DNA from: Rahnella sikkimica
Lineage (GTDB): Bacteria > Pseudomonadota > Gammaproteobacteria > Enterobacterales > Enterobacteriaceae
NCBI RefSeq assembly: GCF_002951615.1
Contig: NZ_CP019062.1
Span: forward strand, 2,604,001-2,668,000
Reading direction: 5' to 3'
DNA: 64,000 nt
Shown: in pieces, positions 8,831 through 19,772 of the stretch
Layout: the number at the start of each line of letters is the position of its first letter
Numbering within the stretch: the stretch's first letter is position 1
Translations under genes and position numbers: made by a program
The notes under the pieces: generated by a model
What the model was told of the DNA's origin: nothing
The model's database searches: none
Seen by the model: the letters and a program-made list of their open reading frames with translations, nothing else

Positions 8831-8867
8831 AGAAGCCACAGCGATTCACTGTGGCTTCTTTTTTTAT
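8831..8867. terminator. Bidirectional terminator between the antitoxin gene and phoR
   Basis: AGAAGCCACAG (8831-8841) pairs with CTGTGGCTTCT (8849-8859), an 11-bp stem with a 7-base loop. A T-run follows on the plus strand and a shorter one on the minus strand. Confidence 0.88.
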
Positions 8868-10183
8868 CCTTTTACCGGGCTTGTGCTTGACTGTTCCAGA
8901 GGAACAATCAATTTCGGTGCCAGCGTAAACATAAACCGGGTGCCGACGCCAACTTCGCTGAGGACTTCGAGTTTCGAATTATGGTGGCTGAGCGCATGTT
9001 TCACGATGGCCAGCCCCAGCCCGCTGCCGCCGGTCTGGCGTGAGCGCGCTTTATCCACACGGTAAAAACGTTCAGTCAGGCGCGGTAAGTGCTGCGGCGC
9101 AATGCCCGGCCCGTTGTCGCTTATCTGGAACTGCGCACCGTGCGGGATTTGCTGCCAGCTGACTTCAATCCGCGTGCCCGGCGGGGTGTGATTCACGGCG
9201 TTATACACCAGATTCGACACCGCGCTGCGCAGCTGATCTTCATTGCCAAAGACTTTCAGCTTCTCGTTTACGCGAAACACCACTTCATGTTTCCCGCCGC
9301 TTAGCGTCTGCACTTCCCGCTCAAGCATGCCGAGCATCAGCGGAATATCGACTTTCTCGTGCATATCGATATTGGCGGAGGCTTCGATTTTAGACAGGGT
9401 CAGCAACTGTTTCACCAGCCCGTCCATCCGCCGCGTCTGTTCCTGCATGGTATCCAGCGCTTTTGTGCGGAACGGCTCCTCCAGCTTGGCGTCTTCCATC
9501 ATTTCCAGATACCCCTGCAGCACCGTCAGCGGCGTGCGAAGTTCATGGCTGACGTTGGCGAAGAAGTTACGTCGCGCGCCTTCGAGCTGACGCATCTGCG
9601 TGACATCACGCGCCACCATCAGAAGCTGCCCCTCGGAATACGGCATCACGCGAAACTCCACGTAATGTTCGTTATTGAGCTGCAGATTCAGGGCACGGCT
9701 GAAGTCGCGGGTCTGGATCCAGGTACGGAATTCCGGATAGCGCAGCAGGTTAAAAATGTGCTGCCCGTTATCTTCCGGCCAGCGGAAACCGAGCAGATCC
9801 TGCGCCAGTCCGTTACACCAGAAAATATTGCCGTCTTCCGTCGTCAGAATCACCGCATCCGGCAGCGACTCAGCACCGCTGCGGAAACGTTTAATCAATT
9901 GTCCTAATTCACGACGACGTCGCCGGTTGCGCATCTGCATCTGGTTAAGTCCGTAAAACAACGGTTCCCAGCTCCAGCGCCCGTTCGGCGGGGTGATGCT
10001 GCGGTCAAGCCACAGCCAGTGAGAGAGTTTAAGCTGGTTGTAATAATTCCAGCCCAGCGCCGCAGCCAGCGACGCAAAAAGAAGCCAGCCGAAATGGCCG
10101 ACAAAGACACCGAGGATCAGGGCTGGCAGGCAAAAGAGAAACAATTCACCGGCCAGACGTTTCCATGATAAACGTTCTAACAC
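8864..10183 (-). CDS. phoR: Phosphate-regulon sensor histidine kinase PhoR
   Basis: Inner-membrane sensor kinase that phosphorylates PhoB when phosphate is scarce, under control of the Pst transporter and PhoU. The protein has 439 residues. Two N-terminal membrane segments (about residues 10-45) are followed by a PAS domain ([19 protein letters not shown]). Next is the H box with the phospho-acceptor His in [16 protein letters not shown]. The N box ([15 protein letters not shown]) and the G boxes ([23 protein letters not shown]) complete the kinase. It lies 21 bases downstream of phoB in one operon as in E. coli, and shares the terminator at 8831-8867. Confidence 0.97.
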   Translation of the reverse strand: MLERLSWKRLAGELFLFCLPALILGVFVGHFGWLLFASLAAALGWNYYNQLKLSHWLWLDRSITPPNGRWSWEPLFYGLNQMQMRNRRRRRELGQLIKRFRSGAESLPDAVILTTEDGNIFWCNGLAQDLLGFRWPEDNGQHIFNLLRYPEFRTWIQTRDFSRALNLQLNNEHYVEFRVMPYSEGQLLMVARDVTQMRQLEGARRNFFANVSHELRTPLTVLQGYLEMMEDAKLEEPFRTKALDTMQEQTRRMDGLVKQLLTLSKIEASANIDMHEKVDIPLMLGMLEREVQTLSGGKHEVVFRVNEKLKVFGNEDQLRSAVSNLVYNAVNHTPPGTRIEVSWQQIPHGAQFQISDNGPGIAPQHLPRLTERFYRVDKARSRQTGGSGLGLAIVKHALSHHNSKLEVLSEVGVGTRFMFTLAPKLIVPLEQSSTSPVKG

Positions 10184-10204
10184 ACAGATTCTCCGCTGTG
10201 GGAC

Positions 10205-10894
10205 TCAATAACGCGTTGAGAAACGATATCCGGTACCACGAACAGTCTGGATCATTCTGTCATGTCCACTGGTTTCCAGCGCTTTACGCAAACGACGAAT
10301 ATGCACGTCTACCGTGCGATCTTCCACATAAACGTTAGTGCCCCACACGTTATTGAGCAACTGTTCCCTGCTGTACACGCGTTCGGAGTGGGTCATAAAG
10401 AAGTGTAACAACTTAAATTCGGTCGGCCCCATGTCGAGCGCCTGCTCATTGGCCATCACCCGGTGAGAGGACGGATCCAGGCTCAGCCCTTGCATGTCGA
10501 TCACTTCCTCGACCGCCATTGGCGAAATCCGGCGCATCACAGCTTTAATACGGGCAACCAGTTCTTTGGGTGAAAACGGTTTGGTGATGTAATCATCGGC
10601 ACCGACTTCAAGGCCGCGCACCCGATCTTCTTCTTCACCGCGTGCGGTCAGCATCATCACCGGGATTTCGCGGGTGAGCGCTTCACGTTTAAGGTGCTTA
10701 ATAAACTGAATACCGGAACCGCCGGGTAACATCCAGTCGAGCAGGATAAGTTCAGGGTAAGGTTCCACTAACTGGCCAATCGCTGAATCAAAATCTTCAG
10801 CCTCTACTGCCTGATATCCATTCTGTTCCAGTACAAAACACACCATTTCACGGATTGGAGCTTCGTCTTCAACCACCAATATACGTCTAGCCAT
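10205..10894 (-). CDS. phoB: Phosphate-regulon response regulator PhoB
   Basis: Response regulator that activates the Pho regulon by binding Pho boxes. The protein has 229 residues, the usual length. The receiver domain has the acidic pocket in LVVEDEAP, the phosphorylated Asp53 in LLDWMLPGG and the conserved Lys in TKPFSPKE. The C-terminal winged-helix OmpR/PhoB domain ends [12 protein letters not shown] placed the start at the ATG at 10894 (MARRILVV), which has AGGA nine bases before it; the frame extends 5 codons further upstream. A Pho box and -10 lie just upstream, so the operon is autoactivated. Confidence 0.97.
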   Translation of the reverse strand: MARRILVVEDEAPIREMVCFVLEQNGYQAVEAEDFDSAIGQLVEPYPELILLDWMLPGGSGIQFIKHLKREALTREIPVMMLTARGEEEDRVRGLEVGADDYITKPFSPKELVARIKAVMRRISPMAVEEVIDMQGLSLDPSSHRVMANEQALDMGPTEFKLLHFFMTHSERVYSREQLLNNVWGTNVYVEDRTVDVHIRRLRKALETSGHDRMIQTVRGTGYRFSTRY

Positions 10895-10943
10895 CGTAGG
10901 TCCTGCCAATAGGTTAGCGATCTTTTATTTGATTGCGGGCGCC

Positions 10944-10976
10944 ATTATGCGTCAGTTTTGTGACAGATTTATGAAT
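10944..10976 (-). promoter_or_regulatory. Pho box and promoter of phoBR
   Basis: Read on the minus strand, ATTCATAAATCTGTCAC is followed by AAAACTGACGC, which are repeats of the CTGTCAT-AAAT type recognised by PhoB. The order and spacing closely match the E. coli phoB promoter. A -10 CATAAT lies at 10949-10944. It predicts positive autoregulation by phosphorylated PhoB. Confidence 0.8.
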
Positions 10977-11121
10977 GAAAATGATGGGTCATTTAAGGCA
11001 AATATGACAGATAAATTCTTGCCATCCTGCTGAAATTGGTCTGATTTATCGGGGACAGGTTCCCCCGCCGACGTTTATACTTTGCCCCATTGTCGTCATA
11101 CAGGGTTCACACGGGAGTCTC

Positions 11122-12360
11122 ATGCGCCTGATCCATACCTCCGACTGGCACCTCGGCCAGTACTTTTTTACCAAGAGCCGCGCCGCTGAACATCAGGCTT
11201 TTTTGCGCTGGCTGACCGGTCAGGTGCAGCGACATCAGGTGGACGCCGTGATTGTCGCCGGGGACATTTTTGATACCGGCTCGCCGCCCAGCTACGCCCG
11301 CGAGTTGTATAACCGCTTCGTGGTGGAGTTACAGCAAACCGGCTGCCAGCTGGTGGTGCTGGCCGGAAATCACGATTCCGTCGCCACGCTCAATGAATCC
11401 CGCGAGCTGCTTTCGTGCCTGAATACGCGGGTGATCGCCACCGTGGGCGAAAATCTGGATGAACAGGTTTTGGTGCTGAACACACGCGAAGGCCAGCCCG
11501 GTGCGGTGTTGTGTGCGATTCCTTTTTTGCGTCCGCGCGATTTACTGGCCAGTCAGGCCGGTCAGTCCGGCAGCGACAAACAGCTCGCCTTGCAGGAAGC
11601 CATTGCGGCGCATTATGACGCGCTGTATCAGGCCGCGCTGGCTAAGCGTCAGGAACTGGGTGTGCCGCTGCCCATTATCGCCACCGGCCATCTGACCACC
11701 GTCGGCGTCAGCACGTCGGACTCCGTGCGCGACATCTATATAGGCACGCTCGACGCCTTCCCGGCGCAGGCCTTTCCGCCGGTGGATTACGTGGCGCTCG
11801 GGCATATTCACCGCGCCCAGTGTGTCGCAAAAACCCAACATATCCGTTACAGCGGCTCGCCGATTGCACTGAGTTTCGATGAGCTCAGTAAAACCAAAAG
11901 CGTTTACCTGCTCGATTTCGACGGCGCTACGCTTAACGCCATCGACACGCTGGAAATCCCCGTTTTCCAGCCGATGCAGATCATCAAAGGTTCCCTCGCA
12001 GACATCGAAAAACAACTGACGCAGTTTGCTGACGGCGATGCCGGTAAACCGGTCTGGCTGGATATCGAAGTCGCCACACAGGATTATCTCAGTGATATTC
12101 AGCGGCGTATTCAGGCGCTCACCGCAGATTTGCCGGTGGAAGTGGTTCTGCTGCGCCGGAGTAAAGAACAACGCATCAGCGGCATCGAACAACAGGAAAA
12201 AGAAACGCTCAGCGAACTGAGTGTCAGCGACGTGTTCGAACGGCGGCTGGCGCAGGAAACCGATCCCGACGAACCGCGTCAGGCGCGGATGCGCACGCTG
12301 TTCGCTCAGGTTGTCAGTCAGGTCACTCGCGGCGAGTCCGCAGAGGATGCCGCCCAATGA
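11122..12360 (+). CDS. sbcD: Nuclease subunit SbcD (Mre11 homologue)
   Basis: Catalytic subunit of the SbcCD complex, which cleaves DNA hairpins and double-strand ends and stops replication of long palindromes. The protein has 412 residues. The Mre11-type phosphoesterase motifs appear in order: [31 protein letters not shown] and LGHIHRAQ, supplying the metal ligands. The gene overlaps sbcC by 4 bases (ATGA), so translation is coupled. It is divergent from phoB, as in E. coli, and the start is preceded by GGGAGT. Confidence 0.96.
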   Translation: MRLIHTSDWHLGQYFFTKSRAAEHQAFLRWLTGQVQRHQVDAVIVAGDIFDTGSPPSYARELYNRFVVELQQTGCQLVVLAGNHDSVATLNESRELLSCLNTRVIATVGENLDEQVLVLNTREGQPGAVLCAIPFLRPRDLLASQAGQSGSDKQLALQEAIAAHYDALYQAALAKRQELGVPLPIIATGHLTTVGVSTSDSVRDIYIGTLDAFPAQAFPPVDYVALGHIHRAQCVAKTQHIRYSGSPIALSFDELSKTKSVYLLDFDGATLNAIDTLEIPVFQPMQIIKGSLADIEKQLTQFADGDAGKPVWLDIEVATQDYLSDIQRRIQALTADLPVEVVLLRRSKEQRISGIEQQEKETLSELSVSDVFERRLAQETDPDEPRQARMRTLFAQVVSQVTRGESAEDAAQ

Positions 12361-15300
12361 AAATTCTCAGTCTGCGTTTAAAAAACCTGAACTCGCTGGA
12401 AGGCGAATGGAAAATCGACTTCACCGCTGAGCCTTTTGCCAGCAACGGATTATTTGCCATCACAGGCCCGACCGGCGCGGGGAAAACCACCCTGCTCGAC
12501 GCCATCTGTCTGGCGCTGTATCACCAGACACCGCGCCTGAACGTCACGCCAAGCCAGAATGAACTGATGACGCGGCACACCGCCGAATCGCTGGCGGAAG
12601 TGGAGTTTGAGGTCAAAGGCATTGGCTACCGCGCGTTCTGGAGCCAGCGTCGTGCCAAAAACTCGCCGGACGGCAATTTGCAGGCGCCCAAAGTAGAACT
12701 GGCGCTGCTGGCTGACGGCAAAATTCTGGCCGACAAAGTGCGCGATAAACTCGATGCTATTGCTGAACTGACCGGGCTGGATTTCGGCCGTTTCACCAAA
12801 TCGATGATGCTTTCACAAGGCCAGTTCGCCGCGTTCCTGAATGCCGATGCCAACGACCGCGCGGAATTGCTGGAAGAACTCACCGGCACCGAAATCTACG
12901 GGCGGCTTTCTGAACGCGTGTTTGAACAACATAAAGAAGCCAAAAATCAGCTCGACGGTTTGTATCAGCGCATGGCGGGTATCGAGTTGCTCAGCGAAGA
13001 GCAGCGTCAGGCGTTCGAAACGGAACTGGCCGCGCTGAACGCGCAGGAAATTATCCTCAGCCAGCAGGCGCTGCAACGCCAGCAAGATCTGAACTGGCTG
13101 CAACAATGGCAGCAGGTGCAGCAAAAGCATCAGCAATCTCAGCAGCAACTGACGGCGGCGGAGCAGGAAAACCTCGCCGCTGCGCCGCAGTTGCAGCAAC
13201 TCGCGCGCAGTGAACCGGCTGAAAAGCTGCGTCCGCTGCTCAGCGACCGGTTGCGCTGTGAGAAAGAAACGCAGGATTTACAGCAGGCACTTACACAGCT
13301 GATTCAGCAGCAGGAACAACAGGCGGCGCAGATGACGCCGCTGGCTTTGGCGCTGGAACAGGCGAAAGCCGCACGTCAGAAACAGACCGAAGAACAGCGC
13401 CAGCTACAGACGCTGATGGACGAAAAAGTTCTGCCGCTGGATAGCGAAATTGCACGGTGGCGCAAATCACTGACTGACACGCAGCAGACCGTCAGTGAAG
13501 TACAGAAACAGGCCAGTGAGCACAGCGCGACGCTGGCGAAAATCACCGAAGAGCACCAGAAACTGGAGTCACAGAGTCAGCAACATCAGGCGAAACACAC
13601 CACGCTGACCGGTGCGCTTCAGGCTGCGCAACAGCGTCTGGGCGAACTGGAAAAACTGCATCCGCTGGCGGCGTTGCAAAAACGGCAATCTGAACTGACG
13701 CAGTTGCGTCCAGTGCGTCAGCAGCTGTTTTCACTCGCACAAATTTTCCCTCAGCTCGACTCACGTGTCCGTCAGCAGCATCAGGATTTTGCGCTGAATC
13801 AGACGGCAATTTCTGAGGAAGAAGAACGCCTTGGCAAAATCCGTCTGCAATGTCAGAAACAGCTCGAACATCTGAATGATGTTAAAGCGCGGCTGAAAAG
13901 CGAGGAACTGATCGTCAGCCTGACCGCAGAACGCGCAAATCTGCAAAGCGGCCAGGCCTGCCCGCTGTGCGGTTCCACCTCGCATCCGGCGATTGAAAGT
14001 TATCAGGAGATCAAACCGTCTGAAACGGCGCAGCGTGTTGAGAAAATGCAGCTGGAATTTGATGCGACGAAAGCCAGCGGAATCGAACTGGCGGCGAAAA
14101 TTAAAAGCCTGAAAGAACTGCAATTGCGCCTGCAAACGCAGCTTGAGCAGGACCAGCAGCAGCTGAACGCGCATCTCGAAAACTGGCAGAAACTCAGTGC
14201 TCCACATGGTCTGACATTCACGCTGATGGATGGGCCGGACATTCAGCAATGGCTGGCGTCATGCGATCAGGAAGAACAGCAAACGCAGGAACACCTCCGC
14301 CAGCATGAACAGCTGGCGCGTGCGCTGCAACAGGCGAAAGACGCCCTCAGCGAAGCCGTCAGCGAACAACAAAAAGTCCAGCAGCAAAGCGCATTGCTGG
14401 CGGAGCGTTTTACGCTGACGCAGCAAAACCAGGCGAAATCTCAGGAACAACTTGAACGTCTGCAAACCCAGTATGCGGATGGTGAGAAAACGCTGAAAGA
14501 CCTGACGGCGCAACGCACTGAACTCTTCGGCGACCGTCAGGTCACGCAGGTTCGCGAGCACTTGCATCAGCAACAACAGGCCGCCGAAAAAGCAGTCAGC
14601 GAAGCCGAGACGGCCCTGCACCGTGCGCAGGAACTTCGCGACACACTGGCCGGTCAGCTTGCCAGCACGCAACGGCAACATCAGCAGGCCATGGCGCGTC
14701 TGCAACAGGCGCAAACAGACTGGCAAAAGGCGCTGGCCGCCAGCGAGTTTGCGGATGAAGATGCAGTGAAACTGGCCCTGCTCGACGATGCATTACGCCA
14801 GCAACTCCGGCAGCGTAAAGACCAGTTACAGAAACTACTGGCGCAGGCTCAGGCGCTGTTAAGCGACGCGAAAGAGACATTAGAGAAACACCGGCTGGCA
14901 CGCCCTGCGCATCTGAGTGAAAGCGAAAGCGATCTCACGGTGCTGATGGCAGAGCAGGAATCACTGTCACAAAGCCTGAAAGCGCTGCAACAGCGTACCG
15001 GCGAAGTGAGTAATCAGCTTAAATTCGACAAGGAACGCAGCGGCAGCCAGCAGGCGTTAATCGCGCAGATTGCGCAGGCGCAGCTGACCTGTGATGACTG
15101 GGGATATCTCAATCAGATGATTGGCTCCAGCGATGGCGCAAAATTCCGTAAGTTCGCGCAGGGACTGACGCTGGATCATCTGGTGTATCTGGCGAACCGT
15201 CAGCTGGAAAAACTGCATGGCCGCTACCTGTTGCAGCGCAAAACCAGCGACGCGCTGGAGTTGCAGGTTGTCGATACCTGGCAGGCCGACGCCGTGCGTG

Positions 15301-15614
15301 ATACCCGCACGTTATCCGGCGGCGAGAGTTTCCTGGTCAGTCTGGCGCTGGCGCTGGCGTTGTCAGATCTGGTGAGTGATAAAACCCGCATCGATTCGCT
15401 GTTCCTCGACGAAGGTTTCGGTACGCTCGACGCCGACACGCTGGACACCGCGCTGGACGCCCTCGACAGCCTGAACGCCTCCGGTAAAACTATTGGCGTG
15501 ATCAGCCACGTTGAAGCGATGAAAGACCGCATTCCGGTGCAAATCAAAGTGACCAAGGTGAACGGGCTGGGCGTCAGCCGCCTGAGCAGTGAATTTAAAG
15601 TCCCGTCGCAGTAA
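12357..15614 (+). CDS. sbcC: Nuclease subunit SbcC (Rad50 homologue)
   Basis: ATPase/SMC-like subunit of SbcCD. The protein has 1085 residues, a little longer than in E. coli. Walker A is GPTGAGKT at residues 37-44. A very long glutamine-rich coiled coil is folded back at the zinc hook CPLC (Cys535 and Cys538). Then come the ABC signature [15 protein letters not shown] and Walker [15 protein letters not shown] near the C-terminus. The many CAG/CAA runs reflect coiled-coil Gln content and not tandem DNA repeats. The operon sbcDC ends at a terminator at 15623-15654. Confidence 0.96.
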   Translation: MKILSLRLKNLNSLEGEWKIDFTAEPFASNGLFAITGPTGAGKTTLLDAICLALYHQTPRLNVTPSQNELMTRHTAESLAEVEFEVKGIGYRAFWSQRRAKNSPDGNLQAPKVELALLADGKILADKVRDKLDAIAELTGLDFGRFTKSMMLSQGQFAAFLNADANDRAELLEELTGTEIYGRLSERVFEQHKEAKNQLDGLYQRMAGIELLSEEQRQAFETELAALNAQEIILSQQALQRQQDLNWLQQWQQVQQKHQQSQQQLTAAEQENLAAAPQLQQLARSEPAEKLRPLLSDRLRCEKETQDLQQALTQLIQQQEQQAAQMTPLALALEQAKAARQKQTEEQRQLQTLMDEKVLPLDSEIARWRKSLTDTQQTVSEVQKQASEHSATLAKITEEHQKLESQSQQHQAKHTTLTGALQAAQQRLGELEKLHPLAALQKRQSELTQLRPVRQQLFSLAQIFPQLDSRVRQQHQDFALNQTAISEEEERLGKIRLQCQKQLEHLNDVKARLKSEELIVSLTAERANLQSGQACPLCGSTSHPAIESYQEIKPSETAQRVEKMQLEFDATKASGIELAAKIKSLKELQLRLQTQLEQDQQQLNAHLENWQKLSAPHGLTFTLMDGPDIQQWLASCDQEEQQTQEHLRQHEQLARALQQAKDALSEAVSEQQKVQQQSALLAERFTLTQQNQAKSQEQLERLQTQYADGEKTLKDLTAQRTELFGDRQVTQVREHLHQQQQAAEKAVSEAETALHRAQELRDTLAGQLASTQRQHQQAMARLQQAQTDWQKALAASEFADEDAVKLALLDDALRQQLRQRKDQLQKLLAQAQALLSDAKETLEKHRLARPAHLSESESDLTVLMAEQESLSQSLKALQQRTGEVSNQLKFDKERSGSQQALIAQIAQAQLTCDDWGYLNQMIGSSDGAKFRKFAQGLTLDHLVYLANRQLEKLHGRYLLQRKTSDALELQVVDTWQADAVRDTRTLSGGESFLVSLALALALSDLVSDKTRIDSLFLDEGFGTLDADTLDTALDALDSLNASGKTIGVISHVEAMKDRIPVQIKVTKVNGLGVSRLSSEFKVPSQ

Positions 15615-15622
15615 ACGATAAA

Positions 15623-15654
15623 GCCGCATGATGGCGTTACATCATGCGGCTTTT
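15623..15654 (+). terminator. Terminator of sbcDC
   Basis: GCCGCATGATG (15623-15633) pairs with CATCATGCGGC (15640-15650), an 11-bp perfect stem with a 6-base loop, followed by TTTT. It also lies just downstream of the convergent mak gene. Confidence 0.88.
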
Positions 15655-15667
15655 GTCTGCCAGAAAA

Positions 15668-16588
15668 TTACAACGCGAAGCGCGACTGCGGCCACAGCCA
15701 GGCGGCACCGCGAACACCACTGGAATCGCCATGAACCGCTTTAAGGATTGGTGTTTCACATTCGCCGCCAAAGACCCACTGTTTGATCAGCACGGGAACG
15801 GTCTGGTACAGACGATCGACGTTGCTCATGCCGCCACCAAAAACGATAACGTCCGGATCCAGGATGTTCACCACATTGGCCAGCGCTTTCGCCAGACGAC
15901 GCTCGTAACGGCCCAGCGCCAGCTCCGCCGTTTCGTCGCCCTGCTCAACAAGCTCAATAATTTCCGCACCTTTCAGCCGCTGGCCTGACAGCCGGAAATA
16001 ATCTTCCGCAAAGCCGGTGCCCGACACAAACGTCTCCACACAGCCGGATTTGCCGCAATAACACGGCACCTCGCGGGCAAACTGAATTTCTTCTTCATCC
16101 TGCCACGGCAACGGGTTATGCCCCCACTCGCCGGCATTGCCGTTTCCGCCCGCGTGCGCCACGCCGTTGAGCGCAACGCCGGAACCACAGCCGGTGCCGA
16201 TAATCACCGCAAAAACCGTATGACGCCCGGCACCCGCGCCGTCGGTGGCTTCGGAAACCGCCAGACAGTTGGCGTCGTTGGCAATATGGACTTCGCGTTT
16301 TAACAACAGCGCCAGATCTTCATCCAGTTGCTGACCGTTGAGCCAGACCGAGTTGGCATTTTTCACTTTACCGGTAAATGGCGAAAGCGTGCCGGGGATC
16401 CCCAGCCCAACGCTGCCGTGCTGACCGGTGCCTTTTTCGGCGTCCAGCACCAGCCCTTCAATCGCTTTCAGCGTGCGTTCGTAGTCATTTCTTGGCGTAT
16501 CCACCCGCTTGCGGAACAGTTCTTTCCCTTCGTCAGATAACGCGATGACTTCTATTTTTGTGCCGCCTAAATCAATGCCAATTCGCAC
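15668..16588 (-). CDS. mak: Fructokinase Mak (ROK family)
   Basis: ATP-dependent sugar kinase that phosphorylates fructose (and mannose weakly) in the cytoplasm. The protein has 306 residues. The phosphate-binding motif [11 protein letters not shown] is at the N-terminus. The catalytic Asp is in [10 protein letters not shown], and the glycine-rich GTGCGSGVA segment follows. The ROK zinc motif with [15 protein letters not shown] is complete. The gene lies between sbcC and rdgC as in E. coli (yajF), with the same orientation. Function is from family and synteny. Confidence 0.92.
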   Translation of the reverse strand: MRIGIDLGGTKIEVIALSDEGKELFRKRVDTPRNDYERTLKAIEGLVLDAEKGTGQHGSVGLGIPGTLSPFTGKVKNANSVWLNGQQLDEDLALLLKREVHIANDANCLAVSEATDGAGAGRHTVFAVIIGTGCGSGVALNGVAHAGGNGNAGEWGHNPLPWQDEEEIQFAREVPCYCGKSGCVETFVSGTGFAEDYFRLSGQRLKGAEIIELVEQGDETAELALGRYERRLAKALANVVNILDPDVIVFGGGMSNVDRLYQTVPVLIKQWVFGGECETPILKAVHGDSSGVRGAAWLWPQSRFAL

Positions 16589-16797
16589 GTTTTCTCTCCT
16601 GTTTCTGCCAGTAGGGTCAGTTATTTTGAGGTTAAATCAGTGTAGAAGCCCACTGCTGTCGTCACCAGAATAAGCTGTTATGCAATGTTTCATGCTGCGG
16701 CGATTTCTTAACGACGACCGGCGCTCAATTGGTTATCATGCCGCCCTGCAGTCATTTAATCAGCGTACCACGAGTGCGCCGGAACAGGGATAACGCC

Positions 16798-17712
16798 ATG
16801 TTATGGTTTAAGAATTTGTTGGTATACCGTTTGAGCCGTGAAGTTTCGTTATCTGCTGAGGAAATGGAAAAACAGCTCAGCGCTTTCACCTTTACCCCGT
16901 GCGGCAGCCAGGATATGGCGAAAACCGGCTGGGTTTCACCGATGGGTTCCCACGGTGGCGACGCGCTGACTCACGTTAACGGCGGTCAGATCCTGATCTG
17001 CGCCCGTAAAGAAGAAAAAATCCTGCCTTCTCCGGTCATCAAACAGGAGTTACAGGCCAAGATTGATCAGCTTGAAGGTGAGCAACACCGTAAGCTGAAG
17101 AAAACTGAAAAAGATTCCCTGAAAGACGAAGTGCTGCACAGTCTGATGCCACGCGCGTTCAGCCGTTTCAGCCAGACATTCATGTGGATCGACACCGTTA
17201 ACGGCCTGATCATGGTCGATGCCGCCAGCGCGAAGAAAGCCGAAGATATGCTGGCGCTGCTGCGTAAAAGCCTGGGTTCACTGCCGGTTGTGCCATTAAC
17301 CATGGAAAGCCCGATCGAACTGACGCTGACCGAATGGGTACGTTCCGGCCAGACGCCTGCCGGTTTTGCCCTGCAGGACGAAGCCGAGCTGAAAGCGATT
17401 CTGGAAGACGGCGGCGTGATCCGCTGTAAAAAACAGGCGCTGGTCAGCGACGAAATCGCCACGCACATCGAGAATGGCAAACTGGTGACCAAGCTGGCCG
17501 TCGACTGGCAGGAACGCATTGCCGTTGTACTGGCCGACGACGGCAGCATCAAACGTCTGAAATTCAGCGACGTCATCCGTGATCAGAACGAAGATATCGA
17601 CCGCGAAGATTTCGCCGGACGTTTCGATGCGGATTTCGTGCTGATGACCGGTGAACTGGCTGCATTAATTCAGAATCTGATTGAGGCCTTGGGCGGCGAA
17701 GCTCAGCGTTAA
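16798..17712 (+). CDS. rdgC: Recombination-associated protein RdgC
   Basis: Ring-shaped dimeric DNA-binding protein of the nucleoid that limits RecA-promoted recombination. The protein has 304 residues from the ATG at 16798 ([14 protein letters not shown]), the conserved N-terminus; the frame extends 23 codons upstream without family similarity. Recognisable segments include [10 protein letters not shown] and [15 protein letters not shown]. It is divergent from mak. A strong hairpin terminator begins 20 bases after the stop. Confidence 0.95.
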   Translation: MLWFKNLLVYRLSREVSLSAEEMEKQLSAFTFTPCGSQDMAKTGWVSPMGSHGGDALTHVNGGQILICARKEEKILPSPVIKQELQAKIDQLEGEQHRKLKKTEKDSLKDEVLHSLMPRAFSRFSQTFMWIDTVNGLIMVDAASAKKAEDMLALLRKSLGSLPVVPLTMESPIELTLTEWVRSGQTPAGFALQDEAELKAILEDGGVIRCKKQALVSDEIATHIENGKLVTKLAVDWQERIAVVLADDGSIKRLKFSDVIRDQNEDIDREDFAGRFDADFVLMTGELAALIQNLIEALGGEAQR

Positions 17713-17732
17713 GTTCAGGTTCTGTAACAATA

Positions 17733-17760
17733 AGAAAAGGCGCTCATTGGCGCCTTTTCT
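17733..17760. terminator. Bidirectional terminator between rdgC and ppnP
   Basis: AGAAAAGGCG (17733-17742) pairs with CGCCTTTTCT (17751-17760). The arms themselves supply T-rich 3' ends on both strands, and the flanking genes converge. Confidence 0.85.
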
Positions 17761-17782
17761 GTTTGTGCTGTGTCTGAATGAT

Positions 17783-18073
17783 TTATTTGGTCAGATACTT
17801 GCAGAGATACGACGTGGTTTCGCCGACCTGCAAATTGAATTCACTTTTACCCGGAATGTAGAAGGTTTCGCCCGGCTTAAAGATCTGCCAGTCCGGAGAA
17901 CCCGGGATCAGCACTTTCAGCGAGCCGCTGATGACGGTCATTTCTTCCGGCTTAGCGGTGCCGAAAGTGTATTCGCCGATGGCCATCACGCCAACGCTGG
18001 CGGAACCCGTACTGTCGCTGTCAAAACCAATCGACTTCACTTTCCCGTCAAAATACTCATTATTTTTCAACAT
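17783..18073 (-). CDS. ppnP: Pyrimidine/purine nucleoside phosphorylase PpnP
   Basis: Small cupin-fold enzyme (formerly YaiE) that phosphorolyses a broad set of nucleosides to base and ribose-1-phosphate. The protein has 96 residues from the ATG at 18073 ([17 protein letters not shown]), which has AAAGGG eight bases upstream; an in-frame extension of 12 codons has no homology to the family. Typical blocks are [18 protein letters not shown] and the C-terminal TTSYLCKYL. The gene is followed by the shared terminator with rdgC. Confidence 0.93.
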   Translation of the reverse strand: MLKNNEYFDGKVKSIGFDSDSTGSASVGVMAIGEYTFGTAKPEEMTVISGSLKVLIPGSPDWQIFKPGETFYIPGKSEFNLQVGETTSYLCKYLTK

Positions 18074-18452
18074 AGATTGGCCCTTTGCGATAATTTTCAG
18101 AGCCTCCATATTAGGGGCAGAAACCTGCTTCTGTCACTGATTATTACCGCTTTATCTGCAACAGACGACACCGCCCGCAAAGCGGCGTCACTGATTTGAT
18201 TTTAGCGTCGCACAATGCCATTGTGGGTGGCTATCCCTCAGTTCAAACCCCGTGAATGTCTGTTGCAAACTCATCAAAAAAACCTCTTAAAACGTCGTGA
18301 CCGGCGCACAGGCGCACAAGCTAAAACGGTCACGAATGCTGTTCATCATCGGAACAGTCAGTGTTTAATGCTGGCCAGATAACGGCCCTGGTGTTGGCGT
18401 AAAAATAAATAAAAAATAATCCGGGTCCGTTACTGGTCATTGCGCTGAAAAA
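18074..18452. other. Intergenic region upstream of ppnP
   Basis: The 379 bases between the IclR-type gene and ppnP contain no supported gene. The only structure seen is a 9-bp inverted repeat, TCGTGACCG (18295-18303) / CGGTCACGA (18327-18335), with a 23-base spacer. It could be an operator or an mRNA hairpin. The region 18400-18420 is A-rich. Confidence 0.5.
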
Positions 18453-19217
18453 TCATTGCCAGTACTCATCACCCAATTTTTCGGCTATTTGCCGGGTCAC
18501 GGCAATCAGCCCTTCTTTTATGCCTTCCGGAATGTTTTTCCCCTGTTCAGGAGAAGGGAAGGACAAACAAAGTCCTGCTGTTTCATTACGGTGTTTATTA
18601 AAAATACTGGTCGCTAAAGAACTGATGCCCTGTAACGTTTCATTATTGGCAAACGATAATCCTGTCTGCCGGACTTCTGCCAGCCTGGCCAAAAGAAGAC
18701 CCAGACTTCCGGGGGAATTAAAGGAGTTCACCTGGTATTCCCCGTTAAAACGCTGTACGACGTCTTCGTCACTGAATCGCGCCAGAATCGCACGCCCAAT
18801 GGCCGTTTCATGCGCGGGCAGCAGGCTCCCGGCGGGCGTCACCACTTGCAGATAGGTTCTGCCGGGGAACATCCGCATAACCATAATGTCGCGCCCCTCC
18901 AGCATCGACACATACCCGGTGCATTGCGTCAGTTGGCTCAGTTGCGTCATATATGGTGAAACGGAATCCACCAGCGGCGCAGATAAATAATGGCTGGAAA
19001 CCGCCAGCAATAATTTTCCGATCCGGTATAAACGGCTGTCCAGATCGCGTTCCAGAAGCCCTTGCGTTTCCATCGTCATCAGTAAACGTGAAACCGTACT
19101 TTTCGGTAGTTTTAAATTTTCGACCACATCGCTGAATGACAAACCGGGGTGTCCCTGACGGATCTCCTGAGTTGAAAATAACTTCAGCACCGCAGCCGCA
19201 TTTTCTAAAGTCGTCAT
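18453..19217 (-). CDS. IclR-family transcriptional regulator
   Basis: A protein of 254 residues. The N-terminal winged helix (LSFSDVVENLKLPKSTVSRLLMTM, read as two blocks, followed by ETQGLLERD) is the IclR DNA-binding domain. The C-terminal effector domain contains the conserved PAHETAIGRAILARFSDEDV and GISSLATSIFN stretches. These regulators usually control catabolic operons next to them. No such operon is adjacent here: the nearest genes are ppnP, a short possible ORF and aroL. The target cannot be named. The ATG has GGAGGG upstream (plus-strand CCTCC at about 19223). Confidence 0.88.
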   Translation of the reverse strand: MTTLENAAAVLKLFSTQEIRQGHPGLSFSDVVENLKLPKSTVSRLLMTMETQGLLERDLDSRLYRIGKLLLAVSSHYLSAPLVDSVSPYMTQLSQLTQCTGYVSMLEGRDIMVMRMFPGRTYLQVVTPAGSLLPAHETAIGRAILARFSDEDVVQRFNGEYQVNSFNSPGSLGLLLARLAEVRQTGLSFANNETLQGISSLATSIFNKHRNETAGLCLSFPSPEQGKNIPEGIKEGLIAVTRQIAEKLGDEYWQ

Positions 19218-19437
19218 AAAGGAGGGAGTTCCGGTATATGGAACAGGGTTCCTGTTAAGTTAAATAAAAACTAAAGCTGATACGTGTCAGCGTCAAGACG
19301 TTTATTTAACAGCCAGAAAAAGACAGATAAATGAATATGCTTAAAGAAATTCCTAAAGCAAAGAAATACGAAGGGGAGCGGAATGAATGCCGAGTATTTA
19401 TGAAGTGAACGATGTCAAACTCAGCAGATTATCTTAA

Positions 19438-19557
19438 TTAAATATTATGCAAAATGTACAACGCGATGGAAGCTTCGATCAGAATAATTGTGATCGACCA
19501 GATTGCGGGCATAGCCTTACTGTGCTGGTTAAAAAAAGACATCAGGGGTTTCATCAT
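19438..19557 (-). CDS. Possible 39-residue single-pass membrane protein
   Basis: A short open frame between the IclR-type regulator and aroL. Its 39 residues start MMKPLMSFFNQHSKAMP, a basic amphipathic head. A hydrophobic run follows (AIWSITIILIEASIALYILH), long enough for one membrane helix. A second ATG at 19554 is equally possible. The ribosome site is weak (GGA about seven bases upstream). I do not recognise a family. The clear head-plus-helix design makes it more plausible than chance. Small membrane proteins of this size are common but often unannotated. Confidence 0.45.
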   Translation of the reverse strand: MMKPLMSFFNQHSKAMPAIWSITIILIEASIALYILHNI

Positions 19558-19717
19558 CGGGTCCGTTGTGGGTTTTCAGCGTCACGGCGCTGCGTCTAAG
19601 TAATCACCTGAGTTATTAGTTTACGCCCGGTCATACATCCACACAATACTTAGACAACCGTGATCACCATCCCGAAATATGGCCCATTTTGTTTACACTT
19701 TGCGGCCGGATTTCAGG

Positions 19718-19742
19718 CAAAAAAAACGGGCCTCAAAGACCC
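19718..19742 (-). terminator. Terminator of aroL
   Basis: On the minus strand, CGGGTC and GGCCCG (plus-strand 19726-19731 and 19737-19742) form a short stem with one G-U pair. A run of eight T follows (19725-19718). It lies about 30 bases after the aroL stop. Confidence 0.75.
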
Positions 19743-19772
19743 GCCATGATGACGTTTTACCGCGGATGACGT

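Noticed and set aside
13060..14900. CAG/CAA-rich tract as tandem DNA repeats
   Set aside because: It is the Gln-rich coiled coil of SbcC; the units are not periodic at DNA level.
19331..19408. 25-codon plus-strand frame (MNMLKEIPKAKKYEGE...)
   Set aside because: No ribosome site, very short and purely charged; less convincing than the minus-strand membrane frame nearby.
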